Shown here one piece after another: positions 1-8,872 of a DNA stretch of 64,000 nt. Position 1 is the stretch's first letter; the number at the start of each line of letters is the position of its first letter. The stretch spans positions 128,789 through 192,788 of the forward strand of contig MKUL01000017.1 in NCBI GenBank assembly GCA_001897795.1. The letters are read 5' to 3'. Source of the stretch: Alphaproteobacteria bacterium 41-28 (GTDB lineage Bacteria > Pseudomonadota > Alphaproteobacteria > UBA9655). The notes under the pieces were generated by a model. That model worked only from the letters and a program-made list of their open reading frames with translations. It was not told the origin of the DNA and made no database searches. Made by a program: the position numbers and the translations under genes.

Positions 1-1
1 G

Positions 2-2053
2 CAGAAAGCCATTGCCTCGGTAGAAGGGGTCAAACGAGCTCAGGTCAACTTTGTCAATGAAAAGGCCGACATAGAAGTCGATTTTCCAACGCCACAGCTC
101 ATTAAAAACATTCTGACTGCCATTGATCAAGAAGGGTATGAAGCAAAGCCATATCAATCACAAAGTGCCCCTGAGAGTCATCATCATATGGACCACTCTC
201 CTCCGAACTATATGGATGTGGTTATTGCGATTATTTTTACCCTTCCTCTTGTGGCCCATATGCTAGGCATTTACGTTGCTCCCACCCTTCAACTCGTCTG
301 CGCTAGTATAGTTCAATTTTGGGCAGGACGCCGCTTTTATAAAGCTTCGTGGGGATCTCTTAAAAGATTGACTGCTAATATGGACCTCCTTGTTGTTCTC
401 GGAACCTCAGCTGCCTATGGATATAGCTTTGTGGACGTTCTTCTCCATAGAAATGACCTCTATTTTGAAGCTTCCGCGATTGTTATCACGCTCGTTCTTA
501 TCGGGCGTCTCTTAGAAGAACGTGCCAAAAGATCAGCGAATGCGGCTGTAAGATCTTTAATGAAGCTCACCCCTCCCACAGCACTTGTAGAGAAGGATGG
601 CGTTTATGTAGAAGTTCAAAGTCACGACCTCAAAAAAGGTGACCACATTATGGTTAGGGCTTGGCAACGTATCCCCATAGATGGCGTCATTTTCAAAGGG
701 ACGACAGAAGTGGATGAGTCGATGATTACGGGAGAAAGCGTTCCTGTTTTTAAAGAAGAGGGAGACAAGGTTATTGGGGGCACGACCAATACATCTGGAG
801 TGCTTTACGTTGAAGCCACAGCTGTTGGAAATCACTCAACCCTTTCGCGAATGATTCAGTTGGTAGAAGAGGCGCAATCCTCTCGACCCCCTATTCAAAA
901 GTTCGTGGACCAAGTCTCTGCAATCTTTGTTCCTATTGTCCTTCTGATCAGTATTGCAACTTTTGGAGGTTGGCTTGTCGTGGGGCCCGGATTTCAGCAA
1001 GCTCTCTTGTCAGCTATTTCTGTTCTTGTGATTGCTTGTCCTTGTGCCTTAGGGCTGGCGACACCCACAGCCATTGTCGTTGCCATGGGGGAAGCGGCTC
1101 GGAAAGGGCTTCTCATCAGAGATCTTGAAAGTTTAGAAGTCCTCCGCAAAGTTGATCAGGTTGTCTTTGATAAAACAGGTACCCTTACGAAAGGAGAGTT
1201 TAGCCTGACTTTCTCAAAGTCCTTCTCAGAAACACCTCTGGATCAATTGCTGCTTCTTGCTGCTTCCCTTCAAAAAGGAAGTGAACATCCCCTCGCCAAA
1301 GCTTTTTTAAAAGCCACCAGAGGACAAATGCTCCTTGAGGTTAAAGATTTTCTCTCTCTTCCAGGAAAAGGAATTCAAGGGAAAATGAACGGGGCCCTTT
1401 ACTCTTTAGGATCTGAAATGCTGATGACTGAGCTGGGGATAGAGGTTCCACCAGTCCGCAAAGCCGAGCAGACGACGATTTATTTAGCGGAAGAAGGCCA
1501 TCTTCTTGGGGTCTTTTATCTTGCGGATATGCCGAGAAGGCGTGCATGGGAAACCCTTCAAGCATTAAAGCGCATGGGTTTAAAGACAGTCATGCTGACG
1601 GGCGATCGGAAGGAAACGGCCCAACTGATTGGGGAAAAAGTGGGGATTGATGATGTTATTGCCCAGCTTCAGCCCAAAGATAAGATTAAATATGTGAAAG
1701 CTCAAGAGCAGCGCCATCATATCGTGGCCATGGTGGGCGATGGCGTCAATGACGCTCCGGCCTTAGCTGCAGCAATGGTAGGATTTGCTATGGGATCAGG
1801 GACAGACGTTGCCATGGATGCAGCCCCCATTACGTTGATGCGTCCTGCCCTTAATCTTATTCCACAGGCCTTTACGCTTTCGAAAAAAACCTTTCGTATT
1901 ATACAAGAAAATCTTTTTTGGGCTTTTATTTTTAATATTGTTGGTATTGGTTATGCGGCCTTGGGCCATCTTAGTCCGGAACTCGCAGGTGCCGCCATGG
2001 CAGCTAGCAGCCTTCTTGTGGTTACAAATTCTCTACGATTGAAGTGGGGGTAA
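2..2053 (+). CDS. copA: Copper-translocating P1B-type ATPase, 5' end outside window
   Basis: This is a P-type ATPase that exports a soft metal, probably Cu(I), across the inner membrane at the cost of ATP. The frame is open from base 2 without a start, so the N-terminus lies outside the window; the first about 40 codons read as the end of a heavy-metal-associated (HMA) domain (AIASVEGV, VNFVNEKADIEV), followed by a His-rich linker. An internal ATG at 188 is not needed as a start. Visible motifs are TGES (actuator), CPC in the transmembrane metal site, DKTGT with the phosphorylated Asp at 1169-1171, SEHP, and GDGVNDAP. The last membrane segment has MAASS as in copper pumps, but the preceding one reads FN where copper pumps usually have YN. 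The family is certain; copper as substrate is an inference. Confidence 0.92.
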   Translation, partial: QKAIASVEGVKRAQVNFVNEKADIEVDFPTPQLIKNILTAIDQEGYEAKPYQSQSAPESHHHMDHSPPNYMDVVIAIIFTLPLVAHMLGIYVAPTLQLVCASIVQFWAGRRFYKASWGSLKRLTANMDLLVVLGTSAAYGYSFVDVLLHRNDLYFEASAIVITLVLIGRLLEERAKRSANAAVRSLMKLTPPTALVEKDGVYVEVQSHDLKKGDHIMVRAWQRIPIDGVIFKGTTEVDESMITGESVPVFKEEGDKVIGGTTNTSGVLYVEATAVGNHSTLSRMIQLVEEAQSSRPPIQKFVDQVSAIFVPIVLLISIATFGGWLVVGPGFQQALLSAISVLVIACPCALGLATPTAIVVAMGEAARKGLLIRDLESLEVLRKVDQVVFDKTGTLTKGEFSLTFSKSFSETPLDQLLLLAASLQKGSEHPLAKAFLKATRGQMLLEVKDFLSLPGKGIQGKMNGALYSLGSEMLMTELGIEVPPVRKAEQTTIYLAEEGHLLGVFYLADMPRRRAWETLQALKRMGLKTVMLTGDRKETAQLIGEKVGIDDVIAQLQPKDKIKYVKAQEQRHHIVAMVGDGVNDAPALAAAMVGFAMGSGTDVAMDAAPITLMRPALNLIPQAFTLSKKTFRIIQENLFWAFIFNIVGIGYAALGHLSPELAGAAMAASSLLVVTNSLRLKWG

Positions 2054-2259
2054 AAGATATTTTGGGCCTTAAGTGTCTCCGTAATCCAATTATACGAGAT
2101 CTTTTGAGTGTTAAGAAGCGAGAAATGTGATTTTTTGGGGTTTAAGTGTGAAAAATGGTGTTAGTAAAAAATTAGACTTTTTTTGATATGTTTATCTTTA
2201 CGTGAGCTTTTAATGAAATATATATTTTTCTAATAGAAATAAAATGGAGGAATAAAATC

Positions 2260-2892
2260 ATGAGAAATCGCACAAATCTTCTTTTATTTTCCACCTTATC
2301 AATCTTTTTTTCTTCTCCTCTTATGGCTACTCCATGCCCTGAGCTCGATATACATAATGATGTAAAGTGGCGACCTCATTGGCCATCAGCCCATGTGGAG
2401 GCGCCTCGAAAAATAGGAAACTATCACTATACCTGGAAATCGGGAGACTTTGCCTTACACAAATACGCAATCAAAAGAATACGTCAAATAACTCAGAACA
2501 CAGACCCATCTCTTAGTTGCGAATATGATGTCGTGCTAACGGATGGGGCTCATGAGGAAACTGAGACTGTTGCAGTATATCTGGATGAGGTGCATGATTT
2601 TGAGCCTACCCATACTCTAATACCTCATGAGGCCGAACGACTCATTAATGAATTTACTTCTGGTCGTGATGCAACGGTAACAGAGGGTAGCTATACGTGG
2701 AAGCTCAAAAAATTATCGAGAGTACCGGTGAATTTTCGGGTTGCCGAAGTAGAATTTGAAAAGAATTCACCTTTAACAAGAGATGGAAAAGGCGGAGCAA
2801 AGGTATACACATTTTTCGAATTTCGGTCTTCTCCAGATCTACCAAACTATCTTACTCTTGAAGCAACATTTGAAAGCTATCTCATTCCCTAA
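2260..2892 (+). CDS. Secreted hypothetical protein
   Basis: I do not recognise this 210-residue protein. It starts with a clear Sec signal peptide (positively charged MRNR, hydrophobic LLLFSTLSIFF, likely cleavage after PLMA), so it is exported to the periplasm or beyond. The mature part has two cysteines, is rich in charged and aromatic residues, and shows no membrane segment. The start is supported by a GGAGG at 2246-2250, nine bases before the ATG. It stands alone on this strand and its stop overlaps the stop region of the convergent XRE regulator gene by 11 bases, so the two share a 3' boundary. Coding is well supported by the signal peptide, the ribosome site and the length; the function is unknown. 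Confidence 0.75.
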   Translation: MRNRTNLLLFSTLSIFFSSPLMATPCPELDIHNDVKWRPHWPSAHVEAPRKIGNYHYTWKSGDFALHKYAIKRIRQITQNTDPSLSCEYDVVLTDGAHEETETVAVYLDEVHDFEPTHTLIPHEAERLINEFTSGRDATVTEGSYTWKLKKLSRVPVNFRVAEVEFEKNSPLTRDGKGGAKVYTFFEFRSSPDLPNYLTLEATFESYLIP

Positions 2893-3100
2893 GAGTAGGG
2901 CACACATATTCGAAAATATCTCCGGGTTGGCAGTCGAGCGCCTTACAAATGGCTTCTAACGTTGAAAACCGAATAGCCTTTGCTTTTCCGGTTTTCAAGA
3001 TAGAAAGGTTTTGAACTGTAATTCCTACATGTTCAGCAAGATCTTGAAGTTTCATCTTTCGCTTGGCCAGCATAACATCAAGGTTCACAATAATTCCCAT
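2882..3100 (-). CDS. Small Cro/CI-type (XRE) transcriptional regulator
   Basis: This roughly 72-residue protein is essentially one helix-turn-helix domain of the Cro/CI (XRE, YozG-like) type: MLAKRKMKLQDLAEHVGI is the first helix pair, TVQNLSILKTGK the recognition region, and TLEAICKALDCQPGDIFEY the usual C-terminal signature. An earlier ATG at 3104-3106 is possible, but the AGGAGG lies only one base before it and seven bases before the ATG at 3098-3100, so the later start is preferred. The gene follows the DUF2975 membrane protein by 12 bases on the same strand. That pairing is recurrent in bacteria, so the two are probably co-transcribed and the regulator may control the pair. The target is unknown. 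Confidence 0.85.
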   Translation of the reverse strand: MGIIVNLDVMLAKRKMKLQDLAEHVGITVQNLSILKTGKAKAIRFSTLEAICKALDCQPGDIFEYVCPTLRE

Positions 3101-3112
3101 CGTCATTCCTCC

Positions 3113-3679
3113 TCAAATCGTTAAGCTTTGATCTTCTTGAAGCTTATAGCCTTCAGCCATCACCCAAGAAATGACAATGACAAGCACACCTGAAAACAGC
3201 ACCTCTAAATTCGGGGTTCCAAAGTTTATCGAGATATAACGATGCCCAGTGGGATTAGAGAGTGTTGCTGAGAGAATGAGGAGCATATCGCAAATGGGTT
3301 TGGCTAAAAGGCCATCGAGAAGAAAGAGCCACCCTAGATATTTATATTTTTGTGCGTTTTCCAATGAAAATATGTTTCCGTCTCGATAGTTTTGAAAAAG
3401 GTGTTTAAGAACAAGAAGCCCTAAAAATAAGGGAACTATGCTAACAAAAGCACCGAAAATTCCAATGCTCCAACTGAGAGGAGTGAGTTTCAAATGAGCA
3501 AGGTTGATAAGCCCTTCTGGTGTTTGTATCGGGGTTGAGATAAAGCCTTGGGCAATTAAATTCTTAAAAGGTGCCCATTTAACAAGTATCCATATGGAAA
3601 CGATCCATAAAGGAAAGGCTATAAGAAGAACGTTAAAAATCCAGATAAGGTAGGAACTTACTTTTTGAATGGGGTGCAT
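3113..3679 (-). CDS. DUF2975 family membrane protein
   Basis: This protein of about 188 residues has four predicted membrane helices (YLIWIFNVLLIAFPLWIVSIWI near the N-terminus, IGIFGAFVSIVPLFLGLLVL, LGWLFLLDGLLAKPICDMLL, and VLFSGVLVIVISWVMAEGYKL at the end), with the charged ending typical of DUF2975 proteins (EGYKLQEDQSLTI). The start at 3679 is chosen because AAGGAGAT lies upstream at a normal distance; the 14 extra upstream codons have no ribosome site. It forms a two-gene unit with the XRE regulator downstream, an arrangement commonly seen for DUF2975. The molecular role is not known. It acts in the inner membrane. Confidence 0.85.
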   Translation of the reverse strand: MHPIQKVSSYLIWIFNVLLIAFPLWIVSIWILVKWAPFKNLIAQGFISTPIQTPEGLINLAHLKLTPLSWSIGIFGAFVSIVPLFLGLLVLKHLFQNYRDGNIFSLENAQKYKYLGWLFLLDGLLAKPICDMLLILSATLSNPTGHRYISINFGTPNLEVLFSGVLVIVISWVMAEGYKLQEDQSLTI

Positions 3680-3769
3680 CTTATATCTCCTTGGTGATTG
3701 ATGATTTGGAGGATATGACAAAAATTATTCTATTGCAATCATTTTTTATCGTTTATCGATAAAATATTC

Positions 3770-3961
3770 GTAACAGCTCACCCTTTCTCACACATAGTGT
3801 CATCCTTGGTAAGAAATGCTTAGTTTTCCTAAGGAAAACTCTAGCATTTCTTGACCGAGGATCTTATTGTCCGAGAGATCCTCGGCCAAGAAAAGGTAAG
3901 ATTTTTCTTTGAAAAATAAACCTTTTCTTGCTAAGGATGACACGTGTGGGTGAGTAGTTAC
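3770..3961. repeat. Cloverleaf palindromic repeat, type I copy A
   Basis: The core runs 3797-3943 and is bounded by GTGTCATCC and GGATGACAC. Inside are three hairpins: an AAATGCT/AGCATTT arm, a central CTTGACCGAGGATCT / AGATCCTCGGCCAAG arm, and an AAAAGGT/ACCTTTT arm. Further out, GTAACAGCTCACCC (3770-3783) and GGGTGAGTAGTTAC (3948-3961) form imperfect outer inverted repeats. Related copies lie at 6930, 25303, 31952, 38784 and 56757, and permuted copies at 51443 and 63302. Confidence 0.9.
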
Positions 3962-3969
3962 AAATGTTC

Positions 3970-4206
3970 TTAAAGAAAATCTCGACTAGGGCTTTCATCC
4001 CGTGTGAGGTCGAGTCCTTCAAAAGAAGGGCCTTCCATGAGGTAGTTTTTGAAGCTTGGACGTGTCTTAGTTAAGCGTTGGTAGTCCATTTCTGATAAAA
4101 CAATGACGGCTTGATTACGATGTCGTATTCTTTGTGGCCCATGTGTTAGGGCTAGGGTTACAACCTCACTCAATCGCTCTTTTGCTTCTGCTAAAAGCCA
4201 ATTCAT
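3970..4206 (-). CDS. Orphan PHD/YefM-type antitoxin
   Basis: This 78-residue protein resembles the N-terminal DNA-binding and dimerisation part of Phd/YefM antitoxins (AEAKERLSEVVTLALTHGPQRIRHRNQAVIVLSEMDYQRL) followed by a toxin-neutralising tail ending FL. A GAGGAGG stands seven bases before the ATG. Antitoxins of this family are normally followed directly by a RelE- or PIN-type toxin gene. Here the downstream position (below 3970) is occupied by repeat copy A and no toxin is visible, so it is an orphan, perhaps after loss of the toxin or displacement by the repeat. It could still bind DNA as a regulator or neutralise a toxin encoded elsewhere. Confidence 0.8.
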   Translation of the reverse strand: MNWLLAEAKERLSEVVTLALTHGPQRIRHRNQAVIVLSEMDYQRLTKTRPSFKNYLMEGPSFEGLDLTRDESPSRDFL

Positions 4207-4281
4207 TATGACCTCCTCATTATGTGGATAGAACCTAGTATTATATTTTGCCTAATTTCTATTTATGCCTGTTCACTTAAA

Positions 4282-4404
4282 CCCCTCACCCGCCCTTCGG
4301 GCAACTCTCCCACAAAGGGGAGAGGTGATTTAAGTGCTCGCTGCATTACCTCTCCCCTTTGTGGGAGAGGTCGCCATGCGCGAAGCAAATGGCGGGTGAG
4401 GGGG
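4282..4404. repeat. Palindromic repeat, CCCCTCACCCGCC family
   Basis: CCCCTCACCCGCC at the left pairs with GGCGGGTGAGGGG at the right, and inside CTCTCCCACAAAGGGGAGAG pairs with a matching inverted copy after a loop containing AAGTGCTCGCTGCATT. A close copy sits at 14870-14994 and half copies at 22199 and 52692. Open frames across it on both strands are consequences of the repeat and are not called as genes. Confidence 0.88.
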
Positions 4405-4471
4405 GCCTTAGAAAGACCAAACGAAACGGTCACTGAACGAGATCTCAGAAGCGTCCTCCGTGAAGGCAATA

Positions 4472-5101
4472 TCACCAAATTCCTTCTTTTTTTGCCGTAG
4501 ATATGTACGATGCGCGCTCTTCCTCAATAATTTTCTTTAAACCATCTTCATTTGGATAATTTAAAGGGCCATTGATGAAGGCTTGAATACTATGAAGACT
4601 GGGCCACCTTATATCATAGTTCCGTGGTGTCTCTTTATCTAAGGCAATAATTCTCTTGGTTACTGTTTTTATATTGTTTATATATGTTTTTTGATCCCCC
4701 TGGTTGAGCTTAGAAGTTGCTTCTTGGATCCAAGAGTAAAGTGTTGGTATGACGTCGCCTAAGCTCTCATCATTGCTGGCACGGACATCAATAAGAGCAC
4801 GAAACATTGAAAGTCTATGATATAGAGCAGCCTTTTCAAAGTCACCCTGTGAAAGATAGTAGTTTCCTAGCTCAAGAATTGTGGGAGGGATTTGCGATCC
4901 TAAATTTTTTTGTACTTTGAGGGCTGCTTCCTTTTTATCTCCTGGTTTTGCGCCGGCTAATATTTCATATAAATCAAAAGATTCTTTATTATTTTTACTG
5001 ATTTTTGCATACTCGCCCCGCGGTTCTACGACGATGCCATTGGCATTTATTGTTGTTCCAGAGGAAAATAGTAAAAAAAGTGCCAAAGTCCATATTTTCA
5101 C
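4472..5101 (-). CDS. Secreted hypothetical protein with TPR-like helical repeat
   Basis: I do not recognise this 209-residue protein. It begins with a Sec signal peptide (MKIWTLALFLLFSSGTTINANG), so it is exported. The middle contains a TPR/Sel1-like helical pair (LELGNYYLSQGDFEKAALYHRLSMFRAL) and the whole mature chain looks alpha-helical and charged. The start codon is GTG at 5099-5101 with GAAGG about nine bases upstream. It is transcribed away from the nuo operon, so the 190-base gap between them holds divergent promoters. A secreted helical-repeat protein could be a scaffold or host-interaction factor, but nothing in the sequence proves that. Confidence 0.72.
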   Translation of the reverse strand: MKIWTLALFLLFSSGTTINANGIVVEPRGEYAKISKNNKESFDLYEILAGAKPGDKKEAALKVQKNLGSQIPPTILELGNYYLSQGDFEKAALYHRLSMFRALIDVRASNDESLGDVIPTLYSWIQEATSKLNQGDQKTYINNIKTVTKRIIALDKETPRNYDIRWPSLHSIQAFINGPLNYPNEDGLKKIIEEERASYISTAKKEGIW

Positions 5102-5293
5102 AATATCTAACCTTCTTTACAAAATGTTTTAAGAATGGCGATCTTTAGATTAAGAGAATGAAATAAAATTTACAAGGCAAAATAGGGTAAGTTTGGTTAA
5201 AATTGGGTGTTTTCAATTGCTCCCATTCATAGTAAGAATAAGGCCAAAGAATCAGAGAAGGCGTGGATTGTGGATCTTTCTTCAAGTCAATTT

Positions 5294-5671
5294 ATGAACG
5301 CACCGCTCAATGGGAGTCTTGAAGACTATTTCGGCATCCTTGTGTTTATCGGGATTGCGTTTGGGTTATCCATTCTTTTGGTGCTTTTGTCCTTTTGGTG
5401 GGGGCCTCGCAGACCTGATTCTGAAAAGCTGTCTCCCTATGAATGCGGATTTGACGCGTTCAGTGATGCGCGGTTGAAGTTTGATGTGCGTTATTACCTT
5501 ATTGCGATTTTATTTATTATTTTTGACCTTGAGATTGCGTTTCTTTTCCCTTGGGGGATCTGTTTAAAAGATATTGGCCTCTTTGGATTTTTTTCTATGC
5601 TTGTTTTCTTAACCCTATTGGCAGTGGGGTTTATTTATGAATGGCGCAAAGGGGCCTTAGAATGGGAATAA
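5294..5671 (+). CDS. nuoA: NADH-quinone oxidoreductase subunit A
   Basis: NuoA is a small membrane subunit of complex I near the quinone chamber. The sequence shows three membrane helices, the family motif [20 protein letters not shown] on the loop between helices 1 and 2, and [19 protein letters not shown] residues in helix 2 (here [17 protein letters not shown]). I place the start at ATG 5294 because that gives the usual ten or so residues before the first helix (EDYFGILVF). The frame is also open upstream to GTG 5207, and GTG 5270 has an AGAAGG at a good distance, so the true start is uncertain. It is the first gene of the nuoA-N operon and overlaps nuoB by ten bases. Confidence 0.93.
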   Translation: MNAPLNGSLEDYFGILVFIGIAFGLSILLVLLSFWWGPRRPDSEKLSPYECGFDAFSDARLKFDVRYYLIAILFIIFDLEIAFLFPWGICLKDIGLFGFFSMLVFLTLLAVGFIYEWRKGALEWE

Positions 5672-6240
5672 AAAAGCCGTTTTTATCAGAAGAAGCTTTA
5701 AGAGGAGGGTATGGTTTTGAAGCTATCCCGACAGGTGTTTCTCCTGATGTTCTCCTTGAAACGCTTAGTCAAGAAGTGAGCCAAAGAGGTTTTATTGTGA
5801 CCCAACTAGATAAGGTTGCAGCCTGGGCTCAAGCAGGGTCTCTCTGGCCAATGACCTTTGGCCTTGCCTGTTGTGCAATTGAAATGATGCAAACAGCAGC
5901 TGCTCGCTATGATCTTGATCGTTTTGGGGTTGTCTTTCGTCCCAGTCCTCGTCAAGCGGACCTTATGATTGTCGCAGGAACGCTCACAAATAAAATGGCG
6001 GCTCCTTTGCGGAAAGTATATGATCAAATGGCAGAGCCCCGTTATGTTATTTCCATGGGATCTTGCGCAAATGGGGGAGGCTATTATCATTACTCCTATT
6101 CGGTTACGCGAGGGTGTGATCGAATTGTTCCCGTTGATGTTTATGTGCCAGGCTGCCCACCCACCGCAGAAGCTTTGCTTTATGGCATTTTACAGCTTCA
6201 ACGGAAGATTGGGCGCGAAAAACATTTTTCACGGTGTTAG
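5662..6240 (+). CDS. nuoB: NADH-quinone oxidoreductase subunit B (cluster N2)
   Basis: NuoB carries the terminal [4Fe-4S] cluster N2 that passes electrons to quinone. The cluster ligands are visible as the adjacent cysteines of LACCAIEMM, the cysteine of [10 protein letters not shown] and that of [10 protein letters not shown]. The conserved [20 protein letters not shown] block is intact. The start is placed at ATG 5662, inside the end of nuoA, because the family normally begins only a few tens of residues before [17 protein letters not shown] and an AAAGGGG lies upstream; ATG 5641 is the alternative. The overlap with nuoA suggests translational coupling. Confidence 0.95.
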   Translation: MGIKKPFLSEEALRGGYGFEAIPTGVSPDVLLETLSQEVSQRGFIVTQLDKVAAWAQAGSLWPMTFGLACCAIEMMQTAAARYDLDRFGVVFRPSPRQADLMIVAGTLTNKMAAPLRKVYDQMAEPRYVISMGSCANGGGYYHYSYSVTRGCDRIVPVDVYVPGCPPTAEALLYGILQLQRKIGREKHFSRC

Positions 6241-6245
6241 GACTT

Positions 6246-6866
6246 ATGGGCATATCTAAAGAACTGGAAAGTTTGGGAAGTCTGATTGCAGAAGAAATCG
6301 GGACAGACATTCTCTCAAGGACAGTGGCTTACAACGAGTTAATGGTAACGGTGGAACGACAATCAATTGTTCGTGTCTTAACCTATTTAAGAGATTCTGA
6401 GTCTTTCTGCTTTGTCCAGTTGATGGATGTTTGCGGTGTTGATTACTTGGGCAGAGAACCGCGTTTTGATGTGGTTTATAATCTTTTGAGTTTGTCTCAT
6501 AATCGCCGTCTCCGTCTTAAAGTAGAGGTGGAGGAGGGGATGCCTGTTCCATCTGTAACATCCGTTTACAGCAGCGCGAATTGGTGGGAAAGGGAAGTAT
6601 TTGATCTGTATGGAATCCCCTTCGACGATCATCCAGATTTAAGGCGGATTCTCACCGATTATGGTTTTGAGGGACATCCCATGCGAAAGGATTTTCCCCT
6701 GACGGGGTATGTGGAGGTGCGCTACGATGAGGAGCAAAAGCGCGTTGTATATGAACCTGTTAAATTACCCCAAGCTTTCCGAACCTTTGATTTTGAAAGC
6801 CCTTGGGAGGGTATGGATTACGCTGCGCAAACGTTGAAGCCAGAAGATAATCGGGAGGGGAATTAA
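6246..6866 (+). CDS. nuoC: NADH-quinone oxidoreductase subunit C (30 kDa)
   Basis: NuoC is the 30 kDa peripheral-arm subunit. The family signature is plain: [31 protein letters not shown] residues followed by [12 protein letters not shown], and the C-terminal block [15 protein letters not shown]. The start is set at ATG 6246, just after the nuoB stop; a GTG at 6234 inside nuoB is in frame but has no ribosome site. It is separate from nuoD, as usual in alphaproteobacteria, whereas some gammaproteobacteria fuse the two. The gap to nuoD is unusually long because repeat copy B occupies it. Confidence 0.95.
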   Translation: MGISKELESLGSLIAEEIGTDILSRTVAYNELMVTVERQSIVRVLTYLRDSESFCFVQLMDVCGVDYLGREPRFDVVYNLLSLSHNRRLRLKVEVEEGMPVPSVTSVYSSANWWEREVFDLYGIPFDDHPDLRRILTDYGFEGHPMRKDFPLTGYVEVRYDEEQKRVVYEPVKLPQAFRTFDFESPWEGMDYAAQTLKPEDNREGN

Positions 6867-6929
6867 TGACATCTTGTGATTGCATACTTTGCCCACGTCG
6901 TTCCTGGTCTTCTTCGGTTACTCCCATAA

Positions 6930-7082
6930 GTGTCATCCTTGGCAAGAAATGCTTTGTTCTTGCGAAAGCGAGGGCATTAGCATTTCTTGGCCGAGGATCT
7001 CTTCGGCCACAAGATCCTCGGGTCAAGAAAAGTCCTTGTTTTTCATATGAAAATCAAGGCTTTTCTAGCCCAAGGATGACAC
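6930..7082. repeat. Cloverleaf palindromic repeat, type I copy B, between nuoC and nuoD
   Basis: The core begins GTGTCATCCTTGGCAAGAAA and ends CCAAGGATGACAC, with the three internal hairpins of the family, including GCATTTCTTGGCCGAGGATCT-like and AGATCCTCGGGTCAAG-like centre halves. It lies wholly inside the nuo operon. One frame stays open through the whole insertion, from the end of nuoC (6866) to the start of nuoD (7120). The outer CTCACCC-type ends are less well preserved here than in copies A, E and G. Confidence 0.9.
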
Positions 7083-7112
7083 CGTGGGGGAAAAGTAAAG
7101 GGAAGCAAGCTA

Positions 7113-8309
7113 ATGCCTGAGTCCCTCCAAAAAGAAGCTCCACAAACCCAAAGTTTTACAGTCAACTTCGGGCCACAGCACCCCTCTGCTCACGGGGTTT
7201 TGAGATTAATTTTAGAAATGGATGGCGAAGTGATTCAGCGAGCCGATCCTCATATCGGACTTCTTCACCGGGGCACAGAAAAACTGATTGAGTACAAAAC
7301 CTATCTTCAAGCCATACCCTACTTTGATCGCTTAGATTATGTCTCGCCTATGTGCCAAGAGCATGCCTTTGCACTCGCCGTAGAAAAATTATTGGACCTT
7401 GAAATTCCGCTGAGGGCCAAGTACATCCGCGTTCTCTTTTCGGAAATAACACGCATCTTAAACCACCTTCTCAATATTACAACAATGGCGATTGATTTAG
7501 GTGCAACGACCCCGCTTCTCTGGGGGTATGAAGAGCGGGAAATTCTCATGGGCTTTTATGAGCGCGCATCGGGTGCACGCATGCATGCCAATTATTTTCG
7601 ACCAGGAGGTGTTCATAAAGATCTTCCCCAAGGTCTTGTGGAAGATATTGCGGCCTTTTGTGATCGGTTTCCGCAGGTGATTGATGATATTGAAAAGTTG
7701 TTGACGGATAACCGTATTTTTAAGCAGCGAACGGTTAACATTGGTGCGATGAATGCGGAACAAGCCTTGGACTGGGGGTTTACGGGTCCTATGTTACGCG
7801 CCTCCAATGTGGCTTGGGATTTGCGCCGAGCACAACCCTATGAAGTCTATGATCAGATGGATTTTTTGATACCCGTCGGAAAACATGGTGATTGCTATGA
7901 TCGCTATCTCGTTCGGATGGAAGAAATGCGTCAGAGTGTGCGTATTATGAAACAGTGCTTAGAACAAATGCCAGATGGGCCTGTCAAAATTAAAAATTAC
8001 AAAGTTACAACACCACCACGAGGTGAGATGAAGACATCTATGGAAGCTCTCATTCACCATTTTAAACTTTATACGGAAGGATATCACGTTCCAAAAGGTG
8101 AGACCTATACAGCTGTTGAAGCGCCTAAGGGAGAGTTCGGCGTTTATCTCATTTCTGATGGAAGTAATCGGCCTTATCGGTGTAAAATCAGGCCTCCTAG
8201 CTTTGCATTCTTGCAAGCCTTAGATTTTATGGGAAAAGGACATATGCTTGCGGATATACCCAGCATAATCGGGTCGTTAGACATTGTCTTTGGGGAGATC
8301 GACCGATGA
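7113..8309 (+). CDS. nuoD: NADH-quinone oxidoreductase subunit D (49 kDa)
   Basis: NuoD lines the quinone-binding cavity together with NuoB. The N-terminal motif [13 protein letters not shown] with the quinone-site His, [14 protein letters not shown], the [12 protein letters not shown] helix and the C-terminal block ending [11 protein letters not shown] are all present. Length is normal at 398 residues, and the start has a GGGAAGC upstream. The first codons lie just beyond repeat copy B, and the last four bases overlap the nuoE start (ATGA), so D and E are coupled. No anomaly is seen in the coding part. Confidence 0.97.
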   Translation: MPESLQKEAPQTQSFTVNFGPQHPSAHGVLRLILEMDGEVIQRADPHIGLLHRGTEKLIEYKTYLQAIPYFDRLDYVSPMCQEHAFALAVEKLLDLEIPLRAKYIRVLFSEITRILNHLLNITTMAIDLGATTPLLWGYEEREILMGFYERASGARMHANYFRPGGVHKDLPQGLVEDIAAFCDRFPQVIDDIEKLLTDNRIFKQRTVNIGAMNAEQALDWGFTGPMLRASNVAWDLRRAQPYEVYDQMDFLIPVGKHGDCYDRYLVRMEEMRQSVRIMKQCLEQMPDGPVKIKNYKVTTPPRGEMKTSMEALIHHFKLYTEGYHVPKGETYTAVEAPKGEFGVYLISDGSNRPYRCKIRPPSFAFLQALDFMGKGHMLADIPSIIGSLDIVFGEIDR

Positions 8310-8872
8310 AAAAAGCGTCAGAAGTTTTTAATTTTTCAAAGGAAAATGAAGCCCAAATTCAAGAGATTCTCAAACGGTATCCTGAAGGAAGACAAGCGAG
8401 TGCGATTCTGCCTCTTTTTTATCTTGCGCAAAAGCAATGCGGGGGATGGCTTCCGGGGAGCGCTATTGAAAAGGTTACTGAAATGCTTGGATTGCCCGTT
8501 ATTAGAGGGTACGAGGTTGCCACCTTTTACAGTATGTTTAACCTAGAGCCTGTTGGAAAATATCACCTTCAAGTCTGTGGGACAACACCGTGCATGCTGG
8601 GAGGAAGTGAAGAGCTCTTCCACGTGTGTAAAAAACATCTAGGGATTGAGCGGGGCGAGACAACAGACGATGGGCTTTTTACCTTAAGTGAAGTGGAATG
8701 CATCGGTGCTTGTGTGAATGCCCCAGCCGTTCAAATTAACGATGATTATTTTGAAGATTTAGATAAAGACAGCTTTCACCATCTCCTTGAGGATCTGAAA
8801 TCGGGGCTTAAGGTTAAGCCTGGATCCGCCCTTGGACGCCAAGGATCTGCCCCCTTGAAGAAGGAGGCCTAA
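8306..8872 (+). CDS. nuoE: NADH-quinone oxidoreductase subunit E (24 kDa, [2Fe-2S])
   Basis: NuoE is a thioredoxin-fold subunit of the NADH dehydrogenase module and holds [2Fe-2S] cluster N1a. The four cluster cysteines are in [10 protein letters not shown] and [11 protein letters not shown]. The N-terminal helical segment ([21 protein letters not shown]) is typical. It starts inside the last codons of nuoD and its TAA shares a base with the nuoF start, so translation of D-E-F is probably coupled. The short Lys/Gly-rich C-terminal extension ([22 protein letters not shown]) is poorly conserved in the family. Confidence 0.97.
   Translation: MKKASEVFNFSKENEAQIQEILKRYPEGRQASAILPLFYLAQKQCGGWLPGSAIEKVTEMLGLPVIRGYEVATFYSMFNLEPVGKYHLQVCGTTPCMLGGSEELFHVCKKHLGIERGETTDDGLFTLSEVECIGACVNAPAVQINDDYFEDLDKDSFHHLLEDLKSGLKVKPGSALGRQGSAPLKKEA

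Noticed and set aside
4222..4500. 92-codon and 71-codon frames on both strands
   Set aside because: Both are repeat sequence of the CCCCTCACCCGCC family.
5102..5293. Promoter for the nuo operon
   Set aside because: A TTTACA at 5169 has no convincing -10 element at the right distance, so no promoter is called.
6866..7120. 84-codon frame between nuoC and nuoD as a gene
   Set aside because: It consists almost wholly of cloverleaf repeat B; reported as a finding, not a CDS.
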